NCBI GenBank assembly: GCA_964473485.1 | Contig: CAYYPH010000021.1 | Location: forward strand, 1-64,000 | Origin: CAIVAT01 sp964473485 | Lineage (GTDB): Bacteria > Bacteroidota > Bacteroidia > Bacteroidales > FEN-979 | Length of the DNA stretch: 64,000 bases | Reading direction: 5' to 3' | Part shown: positions 33,235-42,827 of the stretch, one piece after another | Numbering within the stretch: position 1 is the first letter of the stretch | Layout: the number at the start of each line of letters is the position of its first letter | Notes under the pieces: model-generated | Seen by the model: the letters and a program-made list of their open reading frames with translations, nothing else | Database searches by the model: none | What the model was told of the DNA's origin: nothing | Translations under genes and position numbers: made by a program

Positions 33235-34578
33235 TCAGTGGCCCTGTTTCGCGGCAAGGGGAGCCGGTTGGATCCCTGTTCTGTGATACTTGACGACAAA
33301 CAGGGTGGCAAGAGCGGCGATGGTGAAGGAGATCCCTCCGATAAGCATGGCGCTCATCGGGTTGCCGTTAAAAAACGTTCCTATCACTTCGCCTAAAAGT
33401 CCCGATGCAATCACCTGGGGGATAACGATAAAAAGGTTGAATATGCCCATCATCACTCCGAGCTTGTCGGGTGGAAGGGATGGCGTCAGGATGGCGTAGG
33501 GCATCGAGAGAATGCTCGCCCATGCAATTCCAACACAGGCCATGCTGAAGAGGAGGGCATATTTGTCGCTCATGAGCGGAATGGAGAGCAGGCCAATGGC
33601 TCCGATGGCAAGACAAATGGCATGGATCACCTTCGGACCAGTAAATTTCGTGACCCGGATCAGCACAAACGAAAAGAGGAAACACACCGCGTTGTACATG
33701 GCAAAGCAGAAGCCTGCCCAGGCTCCTGATGTCTCCATCTCGACGGTTCCCTCGCGGGCCTGGAAGACCTTTGCGGCGATGGCCGGGGAAAAGTAGACCC
33801 AGAGGCAAAACATCCCTATCCAGGTGAAGAACTGTACCAGCCCGAGCTCCCACATGCGCCGCGGGAGATGCCCCATCAACCTTGCGATTTCACCCAAACC
33901 GAGGGTCCAGTCGAATTTTTGTTTCCTGATTGCAGCAAGTTCCGCTTCATCCGGGGCGATCTCGCGGGTGGTGAAGACGGTCCAGAGCACAGCGCCGATA
34001 AAGGCGAACGCCCCGATATAAAAGGAGAGGGTAACGGAAGTGGGTACATGGCCTTGCCCGGCGGTATCCTGCGCCACGCCGAACCAGTTGGTCATCATCC
34101 AGGGCAGGGCAGAGGCGATGGTTCCGCCAAGGCCGATGAACAGTGATTGGATGGCAAAACCCTGCGAATTCTGCTCCTCAGGCAGGTTATCGGCCACCAT
34201 TGCCCTGAACGGCTGCATACTGGCGTTGATGGTTCCGTCGAGAACCCATAGCAGACCGGCAGCGATCCAGAAAGTGGGAGAGTTGGGCATCAGGATCAGC
34301 GAAATCGAAGCAAGAATGGCCCCTACCAGGATGTACGGTCTCCTTCTGCCAAGCCGGGTCCAGGTGCGGTCGCTGGCCTGCCCCACCAAAGGTTGGATGA
34401 GGATACCCGTTACCGGTGCCGCCAGCCAGAGCATGGCGATCTGGCTGGGCGCCGCACCCAGGTAAGTGTAAATGGCGCTCATGTTGGCCATCTGAAGCCC
34501 CCATCCGAATTGGATCCCGAGGAATCCGAAGCTCATGTTCCAGATCTGCCAGAAACCGAGGGTTGGTTTTTCTCTCAT
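33235..34578 (-). CDS. SLC45-like MFS sugar transporter (second copy)
   Basis: 447 residues from the ATG at 34578 (MREKPTLGFWQIWNMSFGFL); the frame extends upstream but through the promoter. Twelve predicted helices; motif GRRRPYI in the 2-3 loop region; paralogue of the transporter at 28168-29490 (shared IQxxWILR/GLQMANMS-type start, GILxQPLVGxxSD). Likely imports maltose or maltodextrin for the adjacent MalQ. Its -7 box (TATTTTTG, 34606-34613) lies inside an inverted repeat shared with the divergent pepE gene. Confidence 0.87.
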   Translation of the reverse strand: MREKPTLGFWQIWNMSFGFLGIQFGWGLQMANMSAIYTYLGAAPSQIAMLWLAAPVTGILIQPLVGQASDRTWTRLGRRRPYILVGAILASISLILMPNSPTFWIAAGLLWVLDGTINASMQPFRAMVADNLPEEQNSQGFAIQSLFIGLGGTIASALPWMMTNWFGVAQDTAGQGHVPTSVTLSFYIGAFAFIGAVLWTVFTTREIAPDEAELAAIRKQKFDWTLGLGEIARLMGHLPRRMWELGLVQFFTWIGMFCLWVYFSPAIAAKVFQAREGTVEMETSGAWAGFCFAMYNAVCFLFSFVLIRVTKFTGPKVIHAICLAIGAIGLLSIPLMSDKYALLFSMACVGIAWASILSMPYAILTPSLPPDKLGVMMGIFNLFIVIPQVIASGLLGEVIGTFFNGNPMSAMLIGGISFTIAALATLFVVKYHRTGIQPAPLAAKQGH

Positions 34579-34602
34579 GCAGAAGAATTTTATCAGTTCA
34601 AG

Positions 34603-34633
34603 GGTCAAAAATAAGAATTTCCTTATTTTTACC
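34603..34633. promoter_or_regulatory. Divergent promoter/operator between MFS gene and pepE
   Basis: Inverted repeat GGTCAAAAATAAG / CTTATTTTTACC around a 6-base centre. The minus-strand arm contains TATTTTTG, a perfect -7 box about 28 bases before the MFS start. The symmetric site could bind a dimeric regulator of the alpha-glucan operon. Confidence 0.5.
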
Positions 34634-34648
34634 ACCAAAATTCTAACT

Positions 34649-35386
34649 ATGAACAGGAATCTGCTGCTGATCAGCAACTCAACCAACGCCGGCGAAGAGT
34701 ACCTTGCCTGGTGCCGTGGCTACATCACGGATTATCTCAACGAATACGCCGTACGGAAAATCCTCTTCATCCCTTATGCAGGGGTTAACCTGACCTCCGT
34801 AAGTGTTGAAAAATCGTTTGATCTTTACGAAGAGAGGGTGAAGAAAATTTTCAGGGAATTGGGCTTTGACCTGCATTCGATTCACCGTGATGCCAACCCG
34901 GTGGTTGCCGTCAACGAAGCGGAAGCCATTGTGATCGGAGGTGGCAATACCTTTCACCTGACACACCTGATGCATGAATTCAGTATCATGGATGCCATCA
35001 GGCGGAAAGTGCAGCGCGGGATTCCTTTCGTTGGATGGAGCGCCGGTGCCAACGTAGCCTGCCCCACCATGAAGACCACCAACGATATGCCTATCTGTGA
35101 ACCTCCATCATTCAACTGCCTGAAGCTGGTTCCTTTCCAGATCAATCCGCATTACCTCGACGCCAATCCCGAAGGTTTTGCCGGCGAGACCCGCGAACAG
35201 CGCATCCTTGAATTTCTTACTGTGAACCGGGCCACAACGGTGGTCGGATTGCGCGAAGGATGTTTTCTGAAAGTGAAGGGTGATACGATGTCCCTGACTG
35301 GTAAGCGACCTCTGAGGGTTTTCAATTTCGGTACCGAACCTAAGGAATACCATTCCACGGATCAGCTCGACTTCCTTCTTAAATAG
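34649..35386 (+). CDS. pepE: Dipeptidase E (alpha-aspartyl dipeptidase, peptidase S51)
   Basis: 245 residues from the ATG at 34649; longer in-frame starts upstream lie in the promoter region. Motifs: IVIGGGNTFHL at 94-104 and the nucleophile elbow GWSAGANVA with Ser131; NPHYLDANPEG carries the conserved His region. It cleaves N-terminal Asp-X dipeptides in the cytoplasm. It is the only plus-strand gene in the alpha-glucan cluster, divergent from the MFS gene and convergent with the T9SS protein. No metabolic link to glucan use is obvious. Confidence 0.93.
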   Translation: MNRNLLLISNSTNAGEEYLAWCRGYITDYLNEYAVRKILFIPYAGVNLTSVSVEKSFDLYEERVKKIFRELGFDLHSIHRDANPVVAVNEAEAIVIGGGNTFHLTHLMHEFSIMDAIRRKVQRGIPFVGWSAGANVACPTMKTTNDMPICEPPSFNCLKLVPFQINPHYLDANPEGFAGETREQRILEFLTVNRATTVVGLREGCFLKVKGDTMSLTGKRPLRVFNFGTEPKEYHSTDQLDFLLK

Positions 35387-35458
35387 CCGGATTAATAAGG
35401 CCCTCCCGGGATAATCCTTTCCGATCTTGGCCGTGCTTTTGGACAGCGCGGAAGCATG

Positions 35459-37081
35459 TCACTGTTTCATGAGCCGCGTAACGCCGGTTTCACCCTGTAG
35501 GGTTTTGGCACGCAGCAGGTAGAACCCGCCGGGAAGGTGACCGGCGCTGAATCTCACGGCATTGGCTCCGGATACAGGGATTGTCATCACGATACGTCCT
35601 GCCAGGTCGATCAATTCAACCGTTACCAACTCCCTTTTTGCCTCGATGGTTACCAGGTCGCGCAAAGGATTCGGGTAAACCTTGGTGATAAGGCTTTCGG
35701 CTTCATCGATGCCAACCCCGCCGATGGGTGTGGGCGCAACGACCCTTACCGGGTAGCCAATGGCGGAGTCGGGTTTGTCGGCGATGGGAATAACTTCGAA
35801 AACCAGCCATTTCCCAATATCAACGGTATCCACCGTATAGGTGATCTTCACGGCCGAATCAATGAGGACGGCATCGGTGCCCTGCGCGTTGCTGCTCCTG
35901 TACCAGCGGTATTGCGAAGTGTCCTCACGAGCCCCGTTCACATCTTCGAACAGATAGGTTCCGCTCAGGATCTGCTTATGGATCAACTTTCCCTGGATAG
36001 CTACTTCGTAGGCCCGGGGCCGGGTGGGAACCGACGGGTCGAGGTCGTTGAACCAGCAGTAATAGGTATTGGGATTCTGCCCGGTGGTGTCGTGGAAATT
36101 GTAAATCCTGTCAGGTTTTCCGGTGAGCTCGGCCTGCGACCAGTCGCTGTCGATGCGGAATCTGAACGAAAGCGGCCCTCCGGTGAACCATGCCGTGTCA
36201 ATCATTAAATCAAGGGAATACACGGAGTCGCCATCGGTGTCAAAGAGGACATCCTGGTATGCGCCGGCATTGAAATTTCCCGCTACGTCGATCCATTGCG
36301 ACCCCGGATCAAAACGGAGGGCTTTGATGTAATAGCCCATGTTGCACCGGAAGGTCATCGGCCGCCTTCCCGGATTGTAATTGTCAAAATCGCTTTGCAC
36401 TTCGAGAATGCTGTCGGTTATGAAAACCAGCCTGGCTGGCTTGCCCCTGAGTTCCATCCGGTTCGTGTCGCCGCTGATCATATATTTGTATTCCTGCACG
36501 GTCCATGGATCAAGACTGTAGTTGATGGCATAACGCAAGGTAGTGTCGATCCGCTGCATGGCCGGAGATCCTTTCATGGCGGTCATGGTCCCGACGATGC
36601 TCACCGAGTCGGTCGCGGGATCGAAACTCCCGTCGGCGGCAGCATATTCCATATTTACGATGAACCTGGTCTGGTTGGGAGTTTCATTGTTCCACCAGGT
36701 GGTGATGGTCACGGTGCCGGGCATAGCGGTGAATTCGCGGTGCACCGACTCCCAGGTGGAATCGTTGATACGGAATTTATAGCTGTATGTTTCCGCTGAA
36801 TCAAGCGCATCGAAAAGCGAGGCGGAATAGACATAGCCGGGGCCGGGCACGAGTTTCATGGCTTCAATGCCGTGATCGAGGCCAACAAAAACAAAATCGG
36901 AATCGGGATCGAAAATGCCCTGCGTTAAGGCATACGACATGTTGAGTTTGAAGGTGACCGACCAGGTGGTATCTGTTTTCGCCGAGTCTGCCCTTGCAGG
37001 CATTGATGCGGCACCGGTAATTATCAACATCAGCATGGCCGGCAGAAACTGCCTGAACCGGAAGGTGGAGCGTGGATTCAT
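35459..37081 (-). CDS. T9SS-exported protein with three beta-sandwich repeats, candidate starch-binding protein
   Basis: 540 residues from the ATG at 37081 (MNPRSTFRFRQFLPAMLMLI begins a signal peptide cut near ARADS); an ATG at 37102 is possible. Three repeats of about 100 residues follow, each with a (V/I)NM-Y/GYY...FDP-(S)D...G motif (FKLNMSYALTQGIFDPDSDF, FIVNMEYAAADGSFDPATDS, FRCNMGYYIKALRFDPGSQW), probably beta-sandwich modules similar in size to those of SusE/SusF-like binders. A linker and then a type A T9SS sorting domain (VYPNPLRDLVTIEA...GFYLLRAK...RLMKQ) end the protein. Its place between MalQ/MFS and the branching enzyme suggests a surface glucan-binding protein; binding is inference. 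Confidence 0.8.
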   Translation of the reverse strand: MNPRSTFRFRQFLPAMLMLIITGAASMPARADSAKTDTTWSVTFKLNMSYALTQGIFDPDSDFVFVGLDHGIEAMKLVPGPGYVYSASLFDALDSAETYSYKFRINDSTWESVHREFTAMPGTVTITTWWNNETPNQTRFIVNMEYAAADGSFDPATDSVSIVGTMTAMKGSPAMQRIDTTLRYAINYSLDPWTVQEYKYMISGDTNRMELRGKPARLVFITDSILEVQSDFDNYNPGRRPMTFRCNMGYYIKALRFDPGSQWIDVAGNFNAGAYQDVLFDTDGDSVYSLDLMIDTAWFTGGPLSFRFRIDSDWSQAELTGKPDRIYNFHDTTGQNPNTYYCWFNDLDPSVPTRPRAYEVAIQGKLIHKQILSGTYLFEDVNGAREDTSQYRWYRSSNAQGTDAVLIDSAVKITYTVDTVDIGKWLVFEVIPIADKPDSAIGYPVRVVAPTPIGGVGIDEAESLITKVYPNPLRDLVTIEAKRELVTVELIDLAGRIVMTIPVSGANAVRFSAGHLPGGFYLLRAKTLQGETGVTRLMKQ

Positions 37082-37136
37082 AAGAGGAGATTGTTGCAGC
37101 ATGGTATTGCCGGCAAAGATACATAAAAAACCCGGG

Positions 37137-39170
37137 TTACGGGATCCGTTCAAAGACCAGGGCACTGCGGTTGATGTTGTAAATACTCAGGTGGTGCGTT
37201 CCGTTTACTTCGTCGAAAATGGTAGTGTAGGTCAACGCTTCATCTACCCTGGCATGCCCTCCGTATTTCAGGCTGTCGGAGTTCAGTATGATCCGGTAAT
37301 CGCCCGGTTCGGGAACTGCGAACCGGTAATCAAACACCGAATTCGATACATGGAAGTTAAAGACGAAGATCAGCTGCTTACGTTTAAAGACGATAGTTTT
37401 GTTGGTTTCATCAATATTCAGCAGGTCACCGTACCCCACTTCAAACAGGTGATGATTTTTGACCAACGCAATCATGTCGTGGTCGAATGCTCCAAGGTAT
37501 TTGTATTTCAGATCGGGATTCTCGATGAGCGACCACTGGCGGCGGGCATAATGAAAACTCCAGTTGTTGCCTTCGCGCGGAAAATCGATCCAGTCGGGAT
37601 GCCCGAATTCGTTGCCCATGAAGTTCAGGTAGGCCTGTCCGCCCAGCGTGAGGGTGACGAAACGGATCAGTTTGTGGAGGGCGATTCCCCGGTCGATCTC
37701 CAGGCTTTCGTCGCGGCTGCTCATTTTGAAATAAATCTCGGCCTGCATCAGTCTGAAAGCGATGGTCTGATCGCCGACAAGCGCCTGGTCGTGCGACTCG
37801 CAGTAAGCCACCGTTTTTACATCGGGCAGCCGGTTGCACATCAGGCTCCAGATCTCTCCCATGTTCCAGTCCTCATCCTTGTATTCCTTCAGAACCCTGA
37901 TCCAGTAATCGGGGATCGCCATGCCAAGGCGGTAGTCGAAACCAATGCCGCCCTCCCTCACCGGCCGGCACAGGCCGGGCATCCCCGTTACATCCTCAGC
38001 GATGGTCACCGTGCCGGGTTTTACCTTGTGGATCAGCGTGTTGGCAAGTTGCAGGTAGATCAGCGCATCCCATTCCACACCATGCATGAAATAACCTTCC
38101 AGATCCCAGTTTTCACGATACCCGTGGTCAAAATACATCATCGAGGTCACCCCGTCGAACCTGAAACCATCGAAATGGAACTCCTTCAGCCAATATTTCA
38201 GGTTCGAAAGAAGGAAACGGAGCACTTCGCGCTTTCCGTAATTGAAACACTTTGAATCCCAGTGCGGATGATCGCCCCTTCCGCCGGGGTGAAAATATTG
38301 GTCGTCGGAACCATCGAACTGGTTAAGACCTTCAAGCGTGTTTTTGGCGGCATGCGAATGCACCAGGTCCATCAGCACGGCGATACCCTGCTCGTGGGCC
38401 TTTCTGATGAGATATTTCAAATCCTCCGGCGTTCCGAACCGTGAGGATACAGCGAAAAAGTTGGTGACATGGTATCCGAAGGAACCGTAATAGGGATGCT
38501 CGGCGATGGCCATCAACTGAAGGGTGTTGTACCCTGAATTTTTGATGTAGGGAATGATGTAGTCGGCAAATTCGGTGAAGGTGCCCACACCCAGCCGCTC
38601 CTGGGCCATTCCGATGTGACATTCGTAAATGAGCAGCTCGCTGAGTTTGCGGATGTCGAAACGGTCGCCCTCCCAATCAAACGGCACCGGAGGATCCCAC
38701 ACCTGGCCTGAAAAATTGACCGATTTCTCATCCTGGACCACCCTTCTGATATAGGCCGGCAGCTTTTCGTGCCAGCCGAGTTCGGAGTGAACCAGTATCT
38801 TGATTTTGCTTTTATGGACAAAGCGCTCCCTGTAAAGATCATCAGGCAGAAAGATTTCCCATTGGCCGTCACGGTTTGGGGTCAGCCGGTGCGAATAACG
38901 CTGCCAGTCGTTGAAATCGCCGAAAATATAAACGTCCTGTGCTTTCGGCGCCCACTCCCTGTAGTACCATCCTTTTTTTGCACGGTCGTAATTAAGACCA
39001 TAAAAGTTATAGGCATCTGCGAAATCGGTAAGCGATTTCCAGCTGGTTTCAATCTCCGCCATCGCAAGGCGGTAGCGTTCATACCTTGCAAGTATCTCAT
39101 CAGCGGCCGGCTCCAGCCAGGGATCATTCTTAACCAGCGCCAGGTTCTTCTTTCTCTTTTCCTTTATCAT
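37137..39170 (-). CDS. glgB: 1,4-alpha-glucan branching enzyme (eukaryote-like GH13_8 type)
   Basis: 677 residues. CBM48 at about 60-160 (YREWAPKAQDVYIFGDFNDW) and catalytic domain with MDLVHSHAAKN, nucleophile Asp in GFRFDGVTSM, Glu in TIAEDVTGMPG and Asp in YCESHDQALVG; C-terminal beta domain. The YSSFGYHVTNFFA-like segment (YGSFGYHVTNFFAVSSRFGT) and length fit the GBE1-like branching enzymes used by many Bacteroidota. It introduces alpha-1,6 branches during glycogen synthesis. No glycogen synthase is in the window. First gene of the minus-strand cluster; the T9SS gene follows after 55 bases. Confidence 0.93.
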   Translation of the reverse strand: MIKEKRKKNLALVKNDPWLEPAADEILARYERYRLAMAEIETSWKSLTDFADAYNFYGLNYDRAKKGWYYREWAPKAQDVYIFGDFNDWQRYSHRLTPNRDGQWEIFLPDDLYRERFVHKSKIKILVHSELGWHEKLPAYIRRVVQDEKSVNFSGQVWDPPVPFDWEGDRFDIRKLSELLIYECHIGMAQERLGVGTFTEFADYIIPYIKNSGYNTLQLMAIAEHPYYGSFGYHVTNFFAVSSRFGTPEDLKYLIRKAHEQGIAVLMDLVHSHAAKNTLEGLNQFDGSDDQYFHPGGRGDHPHWDSKCFNYGKREVLRFLLSNLKYWLKEFHFDGFRFDGVTSMMYFDHGYRENWDLEGYFMHGVEWDALIYLQLANTLIHKVKPGTVTIAEDVTGMPGLCRPVREGGIGFDYRLGMAIPDYWIRVLKEYKDEDWNMGEIWSLMCNRLPDVKTVAYCESHDQALVGDQTIAFRLMQAEIYFKMSSRDESLEIDRGIALHKLIRFVTLTLGGQAYLNFMGNEFGHPDWIDFPREGNNWSFHYARRQWSLIENPDLKYKYLGAFDHDMIALVKNHHLFEVGYGDLLNIDETNKTIVFKRKQLIFVFNFHVSNSVFDYRFAVPEPGDYRIILNSDSLKYGGHARVDEALTYTTIFDEVNGTHHLSIYNINRSALVFERIP

Positions 39171-39271
39171 ACATTTCTTTGTTGGAGCAATTACGACAAA
39201 TTTATTAATTTATTGCTGTGCCCGGAACGTCCGATTTTTATTTATTTTTGGTACCCTGTTCAAATAGCATC

Positions 39272-42200
39272 ATGATGACAGGCCATGTACGCCGGCAGTT
39301 TATTCCGCTTTTTGCGGTGCTTCTGATTTCCGTTCTGATCTTAGGACTACTCGTTGCGGGCCATTTCTATTTTAAATCCGAAAGGAATAAGGTCCTCGGT
39401 GACCAGATGCGGCAGATGAAGGCAATGAGTGCCGGCCAGGTGCGCCAGATCGAGACCTGGCTCGAAGAAAGAAAAGCTGAAGGACTTTTTTTTGCAGCCA
39501 ATCCCGACTTCAAAAGGCTGATTGCCCGCCTGGCAAAAAGCCCGGGAGATACGGCTGTGACTGCAGAACTGGCCGGTTTCCTTGAACCGATCATCATCAA
39601 CCATCAATACGATGATGCTGTTGTGCTTGACAGAGAGGGAAATTGTCTCTTCGGTTTCTATGGCCGGGAAACCGATTCGGGAAGACTGTGCCGCGAATCG
39701 GTGGAGGCGATGTACCACAGGTCCGACACTATTTTCTTCGGAGAATCACATAATACGGTTACCAAAGGAAGATTTTTTATCGACCTGGTTGTGCCGGCAG
39801 ATAATGCTCCGGACCACTCCGCGGTGGTTGTTTTAAGGATCAATCCTTACCCTTTCCTGGTTTCTTTACTCAAACAATGGCCACACGGCATGAATTCCGG
39901 CGAACATTTGCTGGCCAGGTATGCCGGCGATTCGGTCTTTTATTTCTGGGGGGTCGAGAAGGGAATTCAGTCGGGTGGATATGTGCCCGCTGTATCACAT
40001 GATGCGGTGTCGCACGGCATTTCACCCGCCGGAACCCTCACCTCCATGGAGACGCATGATTACAGGGGGGTGCGGGTGCTTGCCGAGGTTCAGAAATTCA
40101 GACAGCTGCCCTGGTTTCTGGTGGCAAAGGTCGACCTTGATGAGGTTTACGCACCAACGAATGATATGGCCGTTAAAGTCATCCTTTACCTGCTGGCCTT
40201 CATGGTCATCGTCATCATCTCAACGATGCTTCTCTGGAAACAGCAGCAATCGCAGAATGCCAGGAAAGAGATGGAGATCAGGTCGGAGACTGCCAGGGCA
40301 TACGAGAAGGTCAGGTATATGAATGCCCTGCTCTCAGAGGTTAACGACGCAATCATAACGTTCGATACGGATCTTATCATCCAGAGCTGGAACAAAGGGG
40401 CCGAACGAATCTACGGATGGAAAGCCGAGGAAGTGGTGGGCAAATACGGAGGGGGCTCTCTGAGGGTCGATTTCCCGGGCATGTCGGTTGAGCTGATCCT
40501 ATCGGAACTGAAGCTGAATGGTTTCTGGAAAGGCGAGGTGATCCATAAACGTAAGGATGGTTCATCGGTATACCTGATCTCTCATACCTCTCACCTGAAA
40601 GATGATTACGGGAATGTTCTCGGGATAATCACTGTAAATAAAGATATTTCCGAGATCGTTAGATCGGAAAAGGTAAGGAATGCAGTCTACAGGATCTCCG
40701 AACTGGCCATCACCACGAATAACCTCGATGAGATGTATACCTCCATCCATGTTGTGATCGGGGAGTTGATGGATGCCCGTAACCTGTTCATTGCGCTCAT
40801 CGAGCCGCAGAATCAGCTTTCGTATCCCTATTTTGTCGATGAAAAGGATCCGAAACCTGCCGCGCATCTGATGGGTAACGGACTTGCCGAATACGTGATA
40901 AGAACCGGCACTCCGCTGCTGGCCAAACCCGACGATATCCATTATATGTCCGAAAGGGGTATCGTTGAAATCCGGGGTACCGTACCGGTCGACTGGCTTG
41001 GAATTCCCTTGAAGATTGAGAACGAGATCATTGGTTTGATCGCAATCCAGAGTTATACTCCCGACATACGTTACGGCGAAAAAGAGAAAGAGATCCTGGG
41101 CTTTGTTTCTGAACAGATTGCACTATCCATTCACCGGAAACAGATTCAGCAGGAACTCATCGATGCCAAACAGAAGGCCGAAGTCGCAAACAAGCTCACA
41201 ACTGCGCTGCTCTCGAACATGAATCATGAGCTGAGGACCCCCATGAACGGCATCCTTGGTTTCGCAGAGATACTGATGAATGATCTGCAGGACACTGAAT
41301 TAAGATCCAAGGCAGAAAATATCCTCACTTCAGGCCGACGGCTCATGGACACGCTCGATGCCATAATGGACCTGTCGTTCCTGCAGTCGGACAAAGTGAC
41401 CAGGAAGATGAAACCGGTGCAGGTCGCCCGGATGCTGCAGCCAATCCTCAATAAATATGAACCGGCGGTGTTGCGAAAAGGTCTTACGCTTCAGTCGCAG
41501 ATCCCCGATGACATTTCCGTACAGGGCGATCCGCAGCTTTTTCAGCACCTGATGCGGAACCTCATCGACAATGCCGTCAAGTATACCGAGAAAGGCGGTA
41601 TAACGGTGAATGTCAGCCATCCTGATGAGGAGACCCGGATGGTCAGGATCGTGGTCAAAGATACCGGGATGGGGATTTCGCCCGAGAACCACCGGATGAT
41701 CTTCGATGCTTTCAGGCAGGTAAGCGAAGGGTACGGGCGGAAGTTCGAGGGGAGCGGACTTGGCCTTACAATCTGTAAGCGTATCGTCGACCTTTTTCAT
41801 GGTGACATCAGCGTCGCCAGCGAGTTTGGCGTTGGTTCCGAATTTTCCGTTATGTTGCCGGCAGCCTTCGGACAGGTGGCAGAACGGCTGATGAACAACG
41901 ACGAATTGCTGAAAACCAGGGAGCGGGAACCTTCGGGGAGTAAGTTACCCGACGTACTGGTGGTGGAGGATAACCTGGTGAATGTGCAGTTGCTGATGAT
42001 CTACAGCCGCAAATACTGCAATATCCATACGACCACCGACGCCAGGTCGGCCATTCAGTTGACACGTGAAAGAAAATTCGATGCCATCTTCATGGACATC
42101 AACCTGGGCCCGGGGCTCGATGGTATCCAGGCGATGCTCGAAATAAGAAAGCGCCCGGATTATCGCAATGTGCCGATCCTTGCGGTAACCGGTTATGCTT

Positions 42201-42313
42201 CAATCGGCGACAAGGACCGGCTGCTGAGCATCGGCTTCACGGGCTATATTCCCAAACCTTTCGACCGCGAAACCATCGCTGAGGTGATGACGGAACTCTT
42301 TGGAAAAATCTAA
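39272..42313 (+). CDS. Hybrid sensor histidine kinase (periplasmic sensor-PAS-GAF-HisKA-HATPase-REC)
   Basis: 1,013 residues from the ATG at 39272; a TATTTTTG -7 box at 39243-39250 lies just upstream, arguing against the longer frame from 39218. Transmembrane helix near residues 8-30, extracytoplasmic sensor to about 290, second helix near 295-315 (VILYLLAFMVIVIISTMLLW). Then PAS (about 349-463), GAF (about 473-620), HisKA with MNHELRTPMNGILGF (about 647), HATPase with NLIDNAVKYTEKGG and GSGLGLTICKRIV, and a C-terminal receiver (about 893-1013) with phospho-acceptor Asp in AIFMDINLGPGLDG. The ligand is unknown. It borders the alpha-glucan cluster divergently, so a regulatory link is possible. 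Confidence 0.9.
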   Translation: MMTGHVRRQFIPLFAVLLISVLILGLLVAGHFYFKSERNKVLGDQMRQMKAMSAGQVRQIETWLEERKAEGLFFAANPDFKRLIARLAKSPGDTAVTAELAGFLEPIIINHQYDDAVVLDREGNCLFGFYGRETDSGRLCRESVEAMYHRSDTIFFGESHNTVTKGRFFIDLVVPADNAPDHSAVVVLRINPYPFLVSLLKQWPHGMNSGEHLLARYAGDSVFYFWGVEKGIQSGGYVPAVSHDAVSHGISPAGTLTSMETHDYRGVRVLAEVQKFRQLPWFLVAKVDLDEVYAPTNDMAVKVILYLLAFMVIVIISTMLLWKQQQSQNARKEMEIRSETARAYEKVRYMNALLSEVNDAIITFDTDLIIQSWNKGAERIYGWKAEEVVGKYGGGSLRVDFPGMSVELILSELKLNGFWKGEVIHKRKDGSSVYLISHTSHLKDDYGNVLGIITVNKDISEIVRSEKVRNAVYRISELAITTNNLDEMYTSIHVVIGELMDARNLFIALIEPQNQLSYPYFVDEKDPKPAAHLMGNGLAEYVIRTGTPLLAKPDDIHYMSERGIVEIRGTVPVDWLGIPLKIENEIIGLIAIQSYTPDIRYGEKEKEILGFVSEQIALSIHRKQIQQELIDAKQKAEVANKLTTALLSNMNHELRTPMNGILGFAEILMNDLQDTELRSKAENILTSGRRLMDTLDAIMDLSFLQSDKVTRKMKPVQVARMLQPILNKYEPAVLRKGLTLQSQIPDDISVQGDPQLFQHLMRNLIDNAVKYTEKGGITVNVSHPDEETRMVRIVVKDTGMGISPENHRMIFDAFRQVSEGYGRKFEGSGLGLTICKRIVDLFHGDISVASEFGVGSEFSVMLPAAFGQVAERLMNNDELLKTREREPSGSKLPDVLVVEDNLVNVQLLMIYSRKYCNIHTTTDARSAIQLTRERKFDAIFMDINLGPGLDGIQAMLEIRKRPDYRNVPILAVTGYASIGDKDRLLSIGFTGYIPKPFDRETIAEVMTELFGKI

Positions 42314-42329
42314 AAATCGTGATAATATT

Positions 42330-42553
42330 AAATGAATGAGTGAATGAGTGAATGAGTGAATGAGTGATTTATAAATCGTTTTCCGTTTTCCGTTTTCAAT
42401 TTTCCATTCATTGTCCATTCTCCTCTTCCACGGTCCACGCGTCACCCGTCACGCGTCACGGTCCACGGCCCACAGCCTACGGTCCACAGCCTACGGTCCA
42501 CGGCCCACGGTCCACGCGTCACCCGTCACGCGTCACCCGTCACCCATCACCCT
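42330..42553. repeat. Modular short-tandem-repeat array R4
   Basis: GAATGAGT octamers, TTTTCCG/TTTTCAA heptads, a TCCATTC/CTCCTCT-type link, then about 18 consecutive heptads of the CACGGTC, CACGCGT, CACCCGT, CACGGCC, CACAGCC, TACGGTC family with no register break. Lies between convergent genes. Not coding: the period is not a multiple of three. Confidence 0.9.
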
Positions 42554-42826
42554 TTACCCCAGTATTGCAACGGCCACTATGATGGCCAGCACGATGGGGA
42601 CGAGAATAATGACGCTCCTGCGGTCGCGGGCTATATTGGCATTCATTACACGGATCTGCGATAGGCAGAAGTCATCGCCCGGATGATAATTCAATGCTTC
42701 CTTATATTCCTCACGGGCCGACCTGAAGAGGTCTATCTTGATGAAATGTCCCGCACGCTCTGTGTGTTCCCTGAATTTAAGTTCCTCATGGGTGAGATGC
42801 TCAGTCGATTCGGCGTGATGTGCCAT
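42554..42826 (-). CDS. Small single-pass membrane protein
   Basis: 90 residues. A soluble N-terminal part with a TPR-like helical hairpin (FIKIDLFRSAREEYKEALNY) and a C-terminal membrane helix (SVIILVPIVLAIIVAVAILG) anchoring it tail-first. No named family. It follows the DUF3078 gene by one base, third in the mscL-DUF3078 operon. Array R4 starts at its stop codon. Confidence 0.75.
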   Translation of the reverse strand: MAHHAESTEHLTHEELKFREHTERAGHFIKIDLFRSAREEYKEALNYHPGDDFCLSQIRVMNANIARDRRSVIILVPIVLAIIVAVAILG

Positions 42827-42827
42827 T

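Noticed and set aside
36915..38255. A 446-codon open frame on the plus strand
   Set aside because: It is antisense to the branching enzyme gene and the start of the T9SS gene, has no recognisable domain, and the opposite frame has all GH13 motifs.
42330..42553. CRISPR-like appearance of the repeat array
   Set aside because: The units are contiguous 7-mers with no spacers and no cas genes nearby.
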